The position numbers and the translations under genes are program-made. A stretch of 64,000 nucleotides of DNA, taken from the NCBI RefSeq assembly GCF_012290005.1, contig NZ_JAAXMS010000003.1:744001-808000 (forward strand). The letters are read 5' to 3'. The notes below the pieces were generated by a model, which worked only from the letters and a program-made list of their open reading frames with translations, made no database searches and was not told the DNA's origin. Origin of the DNA: Crateriforma spongiae (GTDB lineage: Bacteria; Planctomycetota; Planctomycetia; Pirellulales; Pirellulaceae). Positions 8,107 through 16,907 of the stretch are shown in pieces. Every line of letters starts with the position of its first letter. The stretch's first letter is position 1.

Positions 8107-8128
8107 GAGGGCGGCGGTCCGCCGGCAG

Positions 8129-8989
8129 TCAGGATGCCCGGTCGTACTTGCGGGCCATGGCGAGAAGTTTTGTTTTGACCGGCTTCCAATCGCAGATTTG
8201 GTCGGCGGCGGTCAGTTCGCCGAAGCGTTTGTTTCGAAGGTCGCCCTTGTACCAACCCTTCGTCCAACCGAGTCGGTAGAAAAGCCGGTTGAGTTCCGTT
8301 TCGCCTTCGCCGGCACCCGGCCGGTCCCAGCAAGATTTCGTTCCGGGCTTCTTGGCGTAGTCCCAACCCGAGCAGCGTTTGCTGGTCATGGCCAGCTCTA
8401 CCAAGCCGAGAACCATCTGGATGTAGCCGGCGATCTTCTCTTTGTTGAGGCTGCCGGCAAAAGCCCGGATCTCGATTCGGTTCCGCCCGCGGGCGAGGTG
8501 CGTCAGGTTCAAAAGGTGGTAGCGGTCCGATTCGCAGCGTCGTTTAGCCGCGTCTTTGTCGCCATAGTCCTTGATGCGTTTGGCCCAGCGGTCTTGTTCG
8601 CGGCGGCGTGTTCCGGTTGAAGCGTAGATAGCCCGTTCGTGGTTGCCGATCAGCGAAATGAGTCGAGAGAGCGCGGCGGCGTCGCCGTTGAAGGTGACCG
8701 TGATGTGAATGCCGGTTGAGTGGTTGACCCGCCCGCCGCGTGCCGCGATCGCGTCGACCGCGGTCATCACGTTTTGCAGTCCTTCGTAGCCGCGAAGGAT
8801 CGGCGAGACAAACTCGCAACCTTTCCGGCCCGGTGCAAGCGTTCGAATGCTGCTATCGCGTTCGGCCTTCCACCCGGCCGGCAGCCAAGCGACCGGCAAT
8901 CCGTTGTGGTAGCCGCCGATTGGCGTCGTGTCGGTAGCGGGCATGGTGGTTTCGAGTTCGATGCCGAAAGCGATGTCGTTGGCGTGCAT
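8129..8989 (-). CDS. amidoligase-family enzyme
   Basis: A 286-aa protein of the amidoligase (COOH-NH2 ligase, Amidoligase_2) superfamily. It opens with the typical IAFGIELE strand (acidic metal/ATP residues). Then come GCEFVSPILRG, a NHSTGIHITVTF histidine strand near residue 108 and RIEIRAFAGSLN near 185, the conserved core of the family. Family members join a carboxyl to an amino group using ATP, usually to modify peptides. No peptide-ligase or protease partner is next to it, so a role in altering a host or phage polypeptide is inference. It has its own upstream element and is the largest gene of the minus-strand set. Confidence 0.82.
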   Translation of the reverse strand: MHANDIAFGIELETTMPATDTTPIGGYHNGLPVAWLPAGWKAERDSSIRTLAPGRKGCEFVSPILRGYEGLQNVMTAVDAIAARGGRVNHSTGIHITVTFNGDAAALSRLISLIGNHERAIYASTGTRRREQDRWAKRIKDYGDKDAAKRRCESDRYHLLNLTHLARGRNRIEIRAFAGSLNKEKIAGYIQMVLGLVELAMTSKRCSGWDYAKKPGTKSCWDRPGAGEGETELNRLFYRLGWTKGWYKGDLRNKRFGELTAADQICDWKPVKTKLLAMARKYDRAS

Positions 8990-9025
8990 GTTTGGTGTCT
9001 CCGGAAGCGTGTAATGCGTGTTGCG

Positions 9026-9073
9026 ATGACACACATGAGCCAGCGTTTTCGAGACACCTCAAGCGAAGTCCGG
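9026..9073 (-). promoter_or_regulatory. repeated upstream element, copy 6
   Basis: Contains CTTCGCTTGAGG and GGCTCATGTGTGTCA on the minus strand, about 37 bp before the amidoligase start at 8989. Confidence 0.7.
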
Positions 9074-9247
9074 AAGTAATGTTCGAGGAATTCGCAGCTT
9101 TCTTTTGATGCCGACACGCGGCCACATTTGGCCCGCTGTGGCCGGCCCAAACATGCGGCCGCTCACCGCAAACATGCATTAGTCGCGACAGTCGCCGACG
9201 TGTGGCGACGTGCTGAACATCCCAAAGCACCGGAGCAAACGATTGCC

Positions 9248-9454
9248 ATGGACGGCCCGAACGAACCAGTCAATCCAAACTCGATGACGTCGGAACAAAC
9301 CGCCGCGGTCTTCTCAAAACTTCGCCGGAGGAAGGTCGAAGTTGCACAGATCGAAGCTGATATCGAGGCTGGTGCCCCGGTCGACGACGCAGGGCGGTTG
9401 AACCTACTAACCTTCACCGCATGGATCTTGAAGGAGGCCGGCCGTGGCAACTGA
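9248..9454 (+). CDS. small phage protein upstream of terminase
   Basis: A 68-aa protein (TSEQTAAVFSKLRRRKVEVAQIEADIEAGAPVDDAGRLNLLTFTAWILKEAG). Its compact helical layout resembles the N-terminal 75 residues of the terminase that follows (LLNSTPLGTVLNERQLHRHR...VDLLRYADWLHEK). It overlaps the terminase start by 11 bp. By position it could be a small terminase or DNA-recognition subunit, but no helix-turn-helix is clear. Confidence 0.6.
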   Translation: MDGPNEPVNPNSMTSEQTAAVFSKLRRRKVEVAQIEADIEAGAPVDDAGRLNLLTFTAWILKEAGRGN

Positions 9455-11711
9455 TCTGACCAAACTACGTCCGAGCGAATGCTGCCGGCTACTGAACTCG
9501 ACGCCGCTCGGAACGGTGCTCAACGAACGCCAACTGCACCGGCACCGTGTCGAAGCCGGCAATCGCATCGGAGACGGCCGACACGTCGACCTGCTTCGAT
9601 ACGCCGATTGGCTTCACGAAAAACGGCATGCACCGAAGCCGGATCCGCCGGCCGATCCCTACGCCGACCTGAAAGAACGAGCCCGCGCTCGAAACGCGGC
9701 GATCGCGCAAGCCGGCCGAGACATCGGGGATCTGCCGGCGATCGAGGATCCTCAGCGTAAAGCGAAAGCCGCCACTTCGTTTCGATTCTTTTGCGAAGCA
9801 TACTTCGGTTTGACGTTCCACCTTTCGTGGTCGCCGGACCACTTGAAAGTGATCGAAAAGATCGAGCAGGCGGTCGTTCGAGGCGGCCTGTTTTCGCTGG
9901 CGATGGCACGTGGCAGTGGCAAAAGCTCGCTTGCCGAAGTTGCCTGCATCTGGGCGGTCCTCAACGGCTACCGGGACTTCGTTTGTTTAATCGGTAGCGA
10001 TGAAGGTCACGCCTGCGACATGCTCGATTCGATCAAGACCGAACTCGACTGCAACGACACGCTCGCTGCCGACTACCCGGAGGTCTGCTTTCCGATCCAA
10101 GCCCTCGACGGAATTGCGAACCGAGCCAATGGGCAACTCTATCAAGGCAAACGGACTCAGATTGGTTGGACCGCGAAGGAAATCGTGCTGCCGACGATTG
10201 CCGGCAGTCCCGCCAGTGGTGCGATCATCAAAGTCGCCGGCCTGACCGGACGCATCCGAGGGATGAAATTCAAACGGCCGGACGGTAAGACGGTCCGCCC
10301 GAGCTTGGTCGTTCTCGATGACCCGCAAACCGACGAATCGGCTCGCTCGCTTTCGCAGTGTGCCAACCGCGAAGCCATCCTCGCCGGCGCGGTGCTGGGT
10401 CTCGCCGGTCCGGGCAAAAAGATCTCCGGAATCATGCCTTGCACGGTGATTCGCCCCGGCGACATGGCTGACAACATTCTCAGCCGCGACCTTCATCCGG
10501 AGTGGAATGGCGAAAGGACGCGGATGGTCAATTCGTTTCCGACCAACGAGGAGTTGTGGCTTCGCTATGCCGAGATCCGGGCCGAGGGTTTACGGGCCGG
10601 CGATGGAGGTGCGGCCGGCACCGAGTTCTATCAGCAGAACCGCGAAGCGATGGATGCCGGCGCGGACGTTTCGTGGAAAGAGCGTTTTAACCACGACGAG
10701 TTGTCCGCCATCCAGCACGCGATGAATCTTAAGCTTCAAGACGAAGCCGCGTTCTTCGCCGAATACCAAAACGAACCGCTGCCGGAGGAAACGGTCGGTG
10801 CCGATCAACTGACCGCCGACCAAGTCGCCGCGAAAATCAACAACCTGCCAAGGCAGCGAGTGCCGATCGCCGGCAACCACCTTACCGCGTTCATTGATGT
10901 TCAAGGCAAATTGCTGTTCTACGTTGTCGCTGCGTGGGAAGACGACTTCACCGGATACGTTATCGACTACGGAACCTATCCCGACCAAAAGCGAAACTAC
11001 TTCACGCTCCGGGATGCCCGTCAAACGTTGGCCGGCGCGGCCGAAGGCACCGGACTCGAAGGCAGCATCTACGCCGGCCTTGAATCGCTGACCGAAAACC
11101 TGCTCGGCCGCGAATGGCAACGCGACGATGACGCGGCGATGAAGATCGACCGCTGTTTGATCGACGCGAACTGGGGTCATTCGACTAACGTCGTCTACCA
11201 ATTCTGTCGGCAAAGCCAACACGCATCAGTTCTGCTGCCGTCGCACGGACGGTTTGTTGGTGCGTCTTCGAATCCTTTCAGCGAATACAAACGAAGACCG
11301 GGCGATCGCGTCGGCCTCAATTGGCGTGTCCCGTCCATCAATGGCAAACGTTCGATCCGCCATGTCATCTACGACACCAACTGGTGGAAGTCTTTTACTC
11401 ACGCTCGACTTGCTGTCGCGATGGGCGACCGCGGATGCCTTTCCATCTTTGGCGATCGGCCAGATCAGCACCGCATGTTTGCTGAACAAGTCACTGCGGA
11501 GTACTTCGTGCGCACTGAGGGGCGCGGCCGGACGGTGGACGAATGGAAAGCCCGCCCGGAGCAACCTGACAATCACTGGTTGGACAGTTTGGTCGGTTGT
11601 GCGGTCGGTGCTTCGATGCAGGGATCGCTTCTTTTTGGAATCGATGTTCCGGCGGCACCAAAGCGAAAGCGAGTGAGCTTCAAAGAGATGCAGAGACGCC
11701 GGCGAATCTGA
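9444..11711 (+). CDS. phage terminase large subunit
   Basis: A 755-aa packaging ATPase-nuclease. A 75-residue N-terminal extension precedes the motor. The Walker A motif ARGSGKSS lies near residue 155, Walker B SLVVLDDPQTDESA near 287 and the nuclease half begins near residue 480 (FIDVQGKLLFYVV, acidic). Terminase cuts concatemeric DNA and pumps it into the prohead through the portal. Starts with GTG at 9444, coupled to the preceding small gene. Length and domain order are complete, so the packaging engine looks intact. Confidence 0.92.
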   Translation: MATDLTKLRPSECCRLLNSTPLGTVLNERQLHRHRVEAGNRIGDGRHVDLLRYADWLHEKRHAPKPDPPADPYADLKERARARNAAIAQAGRDIGDLPAIEDPQRKAKAATSFRFFCEAYFGLTFHLSWSPDHLKVIEKIEQAVVRGGLFSLAMARGSGKSSLAEVACIWAVLNGYRDFVCLIGSDEGHACDMLDSIKTELDCNDTLAADYPEVCFPIQALDGIANRANGQLYQGKRTQIGWTAKEIVLPTIAGSPASGAIIKVAGLTGRIRGMKFKRPDGKTVRPSLVVLDDPQTDESARSLSQCANREAILAGAVLGLAGPGKKISGIMPCTVIRPGDMADNILSRDLHPEWNGERTRMVNSFPTNEELWLRYAEIRAEGLRAGDGGAAGTEFYQQNREAMDAGADVSWKERFNHDELSAIQHAMNLKLQDEAAFFAEYQNEPLPEETVGADQLTADQVAAKINNLPRQRVPIAGNHLTAFIDVQGKLLFYVVAAWEDDFTGYVIDYGTYPDQKRNYFTLRDARQTLAGAAEGTGLEGSIYAGLESLTENLLGREWQRDDDAAMKIDRCLIDANWGHSTNVVYQFCRQSQHASVLLPSHGRFVGASSNPFSEYKRRPGDRVGLNWRVPSINGKRSIRHVIYDTNWWKSFTHARLAVAMGDRGCLSIFGDRPDQHRMFAEQVTAEYFVRTEGRGRTVDEWKARPEQPDNHWLDSLVGCAVGASMQGSLLFGIDVPAAPKRKRVSFKEMQRRRRI

Positions 11712-11798
11712 AATCTGAAAAGAATGTTGGGTGGCCGCTGCAACAAATCGCATAGCTAAGAAAGGGAGGGCAATCGTTTCTTACAACACCGAAAGCTA

Positions 11799-11996
11799 AT
11801 GCCGGACAACCTCGACGATGAAATCCGCGAGAACGCTAAGGGGCCGGCCAAGGCATTGGGCGATGCCGGCAGTGTCGAACAGCACAAGCTGAAAGACCAG
11901 ATTGCCGCCGACAAGCATCTCGCAGGCAAGGAAGCGGTGAAGAAGCCGCACCGTGGTTTGCGATTCAACAAATTCATCCCGCCCTCGGCGGGTTGA
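11799..11996 (+). CDS. small phage head-region protein
   Basis: A 65-aa, highly charged helical protein (PDNLDDEIRENAKGPAKALGDAGSVEQHKLKDQIAADKHL). Short charged proteins between terminase and portal occur in many siphophages; some act as head-tail joining or assembly factors. No specific family recognised. Confidence 0.6.
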   Translation: MPDNLDDEIRENAKGPAKALGDAGSVEQHKLKDQIAADKHLAGKEAVKKPHRGLRFNKFIPPSAG

Positions 11997-12038
11997 GTGT
12001 CATAGGGGCTGCCGGGGACGGCAGATGGATTCGGCAGG

Positions 12039-13538
12039 ATGCTGAAACGACTGACAGGGATGATCGAGCATTGGCGTGGCGATCGTGTGGATTGCCAAAA
12101 CGCCGAAGGACGCTCGCCCCGGCAGCCCCGGTGGCCATGGCTTCGCGGAAAGTACGACGCAGCCAACACGACGCTTGATAACTACAAGCATTGGTCGCGA
12201 GCGGACGGTCTATCGGCGACATCGGCAAATTCGTCCGAAGTTCGAAAGACTCTGCGGAACCGTTCGCGATACGAGGTCGCCAACAACAGCTACGCCCGCG
12301 GCATCACACTGACGCTGGCGAACGACGTCGTTGGAACCGGCCCGCGGTTGCAAATGCTGACCGCGGACGACGCGGCGAACAGATTCGTTGAAGCGGAATT
12401 TTTCGCATGGTGTGAAGCGGTCGGACTTGCTGAAAAGCTGCGAACGATGCGTCTGGCGAGAGTCGCCGACGGTGAATCTTTCGCGTTGCTGACGGACAAT
12501 GAGGCAATTGAATCGCGAGTCAAACTCGACCTGCGATTGATCGAAGCCGACCAAGTTGCCTCGCCAACATTGCTGAACGATACCCGTCGCTATATCGACG
12601 GTATCCGTTTCGATGCCGATGGAAACCCGATCAGCTATGACGTCCTGAAGGACCGCCCCGGCGGCGACTTCTTCCTCGCGAACGAATCCTACGACACTGT
12701 GCCGGCGGATTCCGTCCTGCACTACTACCGCAGCGATCGACCGGGCCAAATCCGAGGCATTCCCGACATCACGCCGGCGTTGCCACTCTTCGCACAACTA
12801 CGCCGGTTCACGCTCGCGGTGCTATCGGCTGCCGAAACAGCCGCCGAGTTCGCCGGCATCCTTTACACCGATGCACCGGCCAACGGCGAAGCCGACTCGG
12901 CCGAACCGTTCGAGTCCATCGAACTTGAAAAGCGGATGCTTCTGACCATGCCCGGTGGTTGGAAGATGTCGCAGATGCGGTCCGAACAACCGTCGACGAC
13001 CTACGCCGAGTTCAAGAAAGAAATTCTCAACGAGATCGCTCGTTGCTTGAACATGCCCTTCAATGTCGCCGCGGGGAATTCGTCGGGGTACAACTACGCA
13101 TCCGGCCGGCTGGATCATCAAACGTATTTCAAATCCATTCGCGTCGAGCAGTCACAACTCGCCCGAGTTGTCCTCGATCGCATTCTGAACGCTTGGCTCC
13201 GCGAAGCCATTCTCATCGAGGGCTATCTGCCTTCATCGCTTCGCACGCTCGACTCGACCTTCGAGCATCAATGGTTCTGGGACGGACAAGAACACGTCGA
13301 CCCGGCCAAAGAAGCCAACGCCCAAAAGATCCGTCTCGCCAGTCATACGACAACTCTGGCCATCGAATTTGCGCGGCAGGGGCGTGACTGGGAGACGGAA
13401 CTTAAACAACGTGCCAAAGAAATCGCATTGATGCGTGAGCTCGGGTTGTCACTCGACCCCGAAGACGAAACCACCTCCGACCCCGATGTCACGGAAGACC
13501 ATGCCGAAGACCCTGAAAGCCAGCAACCAACCGCTTGA
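12039..13538 (+). CDS. phage portal protein, lambda family
   Basis: A 499-aa portal of the lambda gpB family. The RSRYEVANNSYARGITLTLANDVVGTGP segment (residues about 72-105), the RPGQIRGIPDITPAL motif near 232, and the NMPFNVAAGNSSGYNYASGRLDHQTYFK block near 335-365 are characteristic. It forms the dodecameric ring through which DNA enters the head. The C-terminal tail is acidic. Its last bases overlap the capsid gene start. Confidence 0.92.
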   Translation: MLKRLTGMIEHWRGDRVDCQNAEGRSPRQPRWPWLRGKYDAANTTLDNYKHWSRADGLSATSANSSEVRKTLRNRSRYEVANNSYARGITLTLANDVVGTGPRLQMLTADDAANRFVEAEFFAWCEAVGLAEKLRTMRLARVADGESFALLTDNEAIESRVKLDLRLIEADQVASPTLLNDTRRYIDGIRFDADGNPISYDVLKDRPGGDFFLANESYDTVPADSVLHYYRSDRPGQIRGIPDITPALPLFAQLRRFTLAVLSAAETAAEFAGILYTDAPANGEADSAEPFESIELEKRMLLTMPGGWKMSQMRSEQPSTTYAEFKKEILNEIARCLNMPFNVAAGNSSGYNYASGRLDHQTYFKSIRVEQSQLARVVLDRILNAWLREAILIEGYLPSSLRTLDSTFEHQWFWDGQEHVDPAKEANAQKIRLASHTTTLAIEFARQGRDWETELKQRAKEIALMRELGLSLDPEDETTSDPDVTEDHAEDPESQQPTA

Positions 13539-15528
13539 AGCCGAAGCCGAATCGGTGCCCAGTTCGCTTCGCATCGTTTGCGATGACGCGGCGACGATCA
13601 AGCTCGAGGCGAACGAATCGGGCGAAGCCGAAACGCCATCGCTACGCAAGTTCTCGATGAACGCGTACACCGGCGGCGCGATGCGGCTTGGCGGATGGCC
13701 TTACCCGGTTGTCGTTGATCTGGCCGGCATGCGAGTCACCCGCAAGTCACGGCCGATCCTGAAAGACCACGACCGCGGCAGCATCGTTGGTCACACCGAC
13801 GACATCACGATCAGTGATAAGTCACTGCAAGTCGCCGGCGTGATCTCCGGTGTCGGTGCAACCGCACAGGAAGTCATCGCGACCAGTGAAAACGGATTCC
13901 CGTGGCAGGCATCGCTCGGTGCCTCGGCCGACAAGGTTGTCTTCATTCCCGAAGGCAAGACGGCCAAGGCGAACGCTCGCGAACATAAAGGCCCCGTTTA
14001 CATCGCTCGCAAATCAACTCTCGGCGAAGTGTCTTTTGTCGCCCTCGGTGCTGACGACAACACCGAGGCTCGCGTCGCTGCCGGTCAAGTCGATGGTGAT
14101 GACGAGAGCATCGAAACCGAAGACCAATCCGAAACCACCGACGGTCTCGAACCGGTCAATGCGAGTCTGAACATGGGAACGAAGCCGCAAATCAAAACCG
14201 AACCCAAGTCCGCCGTTGACCAAATGCGAGCCGAAGCCGCCGCCGAGTCTCGCCGCATCGCCGGCATCCGAAAGATTTGTGACGGCAACCACCCGACCAT
14301 CGAAGCCGATGCGATTGAGCATGGTTGGTCCACCACGAAAACGGAACTCGCCGTGCTGCGAAGCGAACGACCGAAAACACCGGAGCCGAACCAAAATACG
14401 CCGCGATACACGCGCGAAGTGCTCGAAGCCGCCGCGTGTCTGTCAGTCGGCATTGACGAAAAACAACTGCTGGCCGGCTACGGCGAACGCACACTCGACG
14501 CCGCCCACCCGCTGCGTCACATCGGTCTGCGTGAACTCGTTGCCGAGTGTGCCCGCATGGAAGGCATCGAAGTGCCCCGCGTGTTCGGCGATGGCACCGC
14601 GACGATCCGAGCCGGTTTCAGTTCCATGAGTCTTCCCAGCATCATGGAAAACGTCATGAACAAGACGTTGCTGGCAGCCTACGAAAATACGCCGATCGCC
14701 GCGTTCGATCTCTGCAGCGTCGGCACCGTGACCGACTTCAAGGAGGTCGCCCGCTATCGTTTGCTTGGCACCGGCGGCTTTGAGCAAGTCGCTCCGGATG
14801 GCGAGTTGAAACACGGAAAACTGTCGGAACAGAAGTACTCAAACAAGGCAGACACGTACGGCCAAATCTTGACGCTGACTCGTCACGACATCATCAACGA
14901 TGATTTATCCGCGTTCATGGACATCCCGCGGCAAATGGGACGGTCCGGAGCCGAATCCATCGACGACTTGTTTTTCACGTTGCTGCTGAAGAACGCCGGC
15001 TTCTTCTCCTCGGCCAACGCCAACTTCCTGCAAGGCGCGGACACCAAGTTCGGTCCCGACGCGTTGACCGTCGCCAAGACGACGTTCCGCAAACAGAAAG
15101 CTGGTCCTGGCGGCAAAGCCAAAGACCAAAAGCCGATCAACATTCGGCCGGAATACTTGGTCGTGCCGGTCGAGCTTGAAACCGAAGCCGAACTGTTAAT
15201 GGGCAGTTCGCAGTTGATGATCGACGCTCAAGGGTCACCGACCAAGATCCCGGTCGATAACCCGCACCGAAACAAGTACCGCATCATCTCAACGCCGCAC
15301 CTGTCGGACAGCTACTACCCCGGAGCCAGTGCATCGGCTTGGTATCTCTTCGCGAACCCGCGAGTGCTGCCCGCGTTCGAGATCGTGTTTCTCAATGGTC
15401 GCCGCACACCGATCATCGAGCGAGTCGAGATGCCGCCGAACACACTCGGCATGGGCTTCCGCAGCTACATCGACTTCGGCGTCAACAGCCAAGACCACCG
15501 CGCCGCCGTCAAAGTCGCCGGCGAGTAG
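13501..15528 (+). CDS. prohead protease fused to major capsid protein
   Basis: A 675-aa fusion. Residues about 1-200 resemble a prohead protease domain (LKDHDRGSIVGHT with the HD pair, then WQASLGASADKV and LGEVSFVALGAD). An acidic linker rich in E and D follows (about 195-230). The remainder is an HK97-fold capsid protein (central SSMSLPSIMENVMNKTLLAAYE, later LTRHDIINDDLSAF and a C-terminal MGFRSYIDFGV). Protease-capsid fusions are known in a minority of tailed phages and imply self-cleavage during head maturation. ATG 13501 lies inside the portal gene; an alternative ATG is at 13486. Confidence 0.88.
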   Translation: MPKTLKASNQPLEAEAESVPSSLRIVCDDAATIKLEANESGEAETPSLRKFSMNAYTGGAMRLGGWPYPVVVDLAGMRVTRKSRPILKDHDRGSIVGHTDDITISDKSLQVAGVISGVGATAQEVIATSENGFPWQASLGASADKVVFIPEGKTAKANAREHKGPVYIARKSTLGEVSFVALGADDNTEARVAAGQVDGDDESIETEDQSETTDGLEPVNASLNMGTKPQIKTEPKSAVDQMRAEAAAESRRIAGIRKICDGNHPTIEADAIEHGWSTTKTELAVLRSERPKTPEPNQNTPRYTREVLEAAACLSVGIDEKQLLAGYGERTLDAAHPLRHIGLRELVAECARMEGIEVPRVFGDGTATIRAGFSSMSLPSIMENVMNKTLLAAYENTPIAAFDLCSVGTVTDFKEVARYRLLGTGGFEQVAPDGELKHGKLSEQKYSNKADTYGQILTLTRHDIINDDLSAFMDIPRQMGRSGAESIDDLFFTLLLKNAGFFSSANANFLQGADTKFGPDALTVAKTTFRKQKAGPGGKAKDQKPINIRPEYLVVPVELETEAELLMGSSQLMIDAQGSPTKIPVDNPHRNKYRIISTPHLSDSYYPGASASAWYLFANPRVLPAFEIVFLNGRRTPIIERVEMPPNTLGMGFRSYIDFGVNSQDHRAAVKVAGE

Positions 15529-15588
15529 CCGCCGCAGTGCTGCACGGCCTGTTCCCTGTCACCTGTTACCTTTCACCTCTGTTCTCCC

Positions 15589-15918
15589 ATGCAAGCACAA
15601 TTCGTTCACGACGGTCGCCAAGTCGACTTCACCCCCGACGTTGACGTCCCCGTTGGTAGCATCGTCATTCAAGGTGACCTGGTCGGCATCACCCGCCGCG
15701 ATCTTCCGGCCGACACTCTTGGCTCGATCGCCGTCGAAGGTGTCTTTGACATTCCCAAGGATCCTGCCGACGTGGAGACCTATTCCGCCGGCCAAAAGAT
15801 CTACGCCACCACCGATGGCATTGTTACTGAGGTCGCTGATGGCACCTTCTATTTCGGCAAAGTCGTCTCCGATGCCGAGGCGACCGACAACTTCGTTCGC
15901 GTTCGTCTGAGCCAGTGA
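15589..15918 (+). CDS. DUF2190-type capsid decoration protein
   Basis: A 109-aa beta-rich protein (VPVGSIVIQGDLVGITRRDLPADTLGSIAVEGVFDIPK, then AGQKIYATTDGIVTE). This is the DUF2190 pattern, associated with head decoration or stabilising proteins encoded just after the capsid gene. It is followed 6 bp later by a paralogue. Confidence 0.8.
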   Translation: MQAQFVHDGRQVDFTPDVDVPVGSIVIQGDLVGITRRDLPADTLGSIAVEGVFDIPKDPADVETYSAGQKIYATTDGIVTEVADGTFYFGKVVSDAEATDNFVRVRLSQ

Positions 15919-15924
15919 TGAACA

Positions 15925-16275
15925 GTGAGCAACGCAATTATCGCACCCGTCGGGGCGATCTACGTCCACGAGGGCGTGACCATCCCGATCGTTACCGACG
16001 TTGAGATCGCTGCCGGCGATGTCGTTGTCCTCGAAAAGCTCGTCGGCGTCGCCAAGTTCGGCATCTGTGCCGGTGCACGCGGCAGCATCACGTTGTCGGG
16101 TGTCTTTGATGTCGTCAAAGACCCGACCACGAACATCCCCGCCGGCACGATTCTCTACTGGTCCAAGATCAGTCACCATGTCATCAAGAACCAATACCAA
16201 CACTCGATGATTGGTATCTCGGTCGAGGACGCTCCGCCAAGTACGCCGAGCGTCAAAGTCAAACTCGTTCAATAG
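15925..16275 (+). CDS. second DUF2190-type decoration protein
   Basis: A 116-aa paralogue of the preceding gene (IVTDVEIAAGDVVVLEKLVGVAKFGICAGARGSITLSGVFDVVK). Starts with GTG. Two tandem DUF2190 genes suggest a decoration trimer built from two proteins, or two alternative decorations. Confidence 0.78.
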   Translation: MSNAIIAPVGAIYVHEGVTIPIVTDVEIAAGDVVVLEKLVGVAKFGICAGARGSITLSGVFDVVKDPTTNIPAGTILYWSKISHHVIKNQYQHSMIGISVEDAPPSTPSVKVKLVQ

Positions 16276-16295
16276 TCTTATCACGAGGTCATCGC

Positions 16296-16907
16296 ATGGA
16301 AGCGAAATGGCGGCACTTGGTTGCCGCATGCTTGCTGATCGCATGCACCGGATGCGTACCCGAAGGCGACGTGCAAGTTCGCCCGCTGCCGGCCCCGCCG
16401 CCGGAGCAACCGGTCGCGAACCTTCCCACGCAACTCCATCAACGCAACTGGACAGGACGGCTCAATCAAGGCAGCTGTGTTCACGCCTCGTTGGTCAATC
16501 ACTTGCGTTGGTTGAACGAATACGAACTCGGCGAACGCTGGCGAGCAACCTATAGCGATGGTGAATGGGACACGCGATTACGAAATCGCCTCGATGCGGC
16601 CGGCATCGACTACAGCTACACCGTCAAAGCCGATCCGCGATTCCTCGATTGGGCGAACGCCAACCGGCGCGGCGCGATTCTTTGGTGGAAGCCCGCCCAT
16701 TGTTGCACGTTCGTCGGATGGGTCGAGCGAAATGGTCAGCAGTACGCCGCGATTCTGGACAACAACTATCCCGGCCGATTTGAACTCACACCGCGCGAAC
16801 AATTCGTTCGTCTCTGGGCGGGCTATGGCGGTTTCGCCCTGACCGTGATGGAAGACCCAGCCAGCTCTCTGCCCTATCGAAGTTATGAGGTCGTCAATGA
16901 AGGATGA
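16296..16907 (+). CDS. lipoprotein with papain-like cysteine-peptidase layout
   Basis: A 203-aa secreted protein. The N-terminus has a signal peptide with a lipobox-like LLIAC, and proline-rich residues follow to about 50. The mature part carries a Cys in NQGSCVHAS (about residue 65), a His in KPAHCCTFVGW (about 134) and an Asn in ILDNNYPG (about 151). This order fits a Cys-His-Asn papain/C39-like triad. Such a protein is unusual between capsid and tail genes. It could modify the host envelope during infection. It overlaps the next gene by 11 bp. Confidence 0.65.
   Translation: MEAKWRHLVAACLLIACTGCVPEGDVQVRPLPAPPPEQPVANLPTQLHQRNWTGRLNQGSCVHASLVNHLRWLNEYELGERWRATYSDGEWDTRLRNRLDAAGIDYSYTVKADPRFLDWANANRRGAILWWKPAHCCTFVGWVERNGQQYAAILDNNYPGRFELTPREQFVRLWAGYGGFALTVMEDPASSLPYRSYEVVNEG

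Noticed and set aside
4881-9073. CRISPR-like or transposon repeats in the minus-strand phage gene region.
   Set aside because: The six copies each sit at a fixed distance before a start codon and are separated by genes, which fits promoters or operators.
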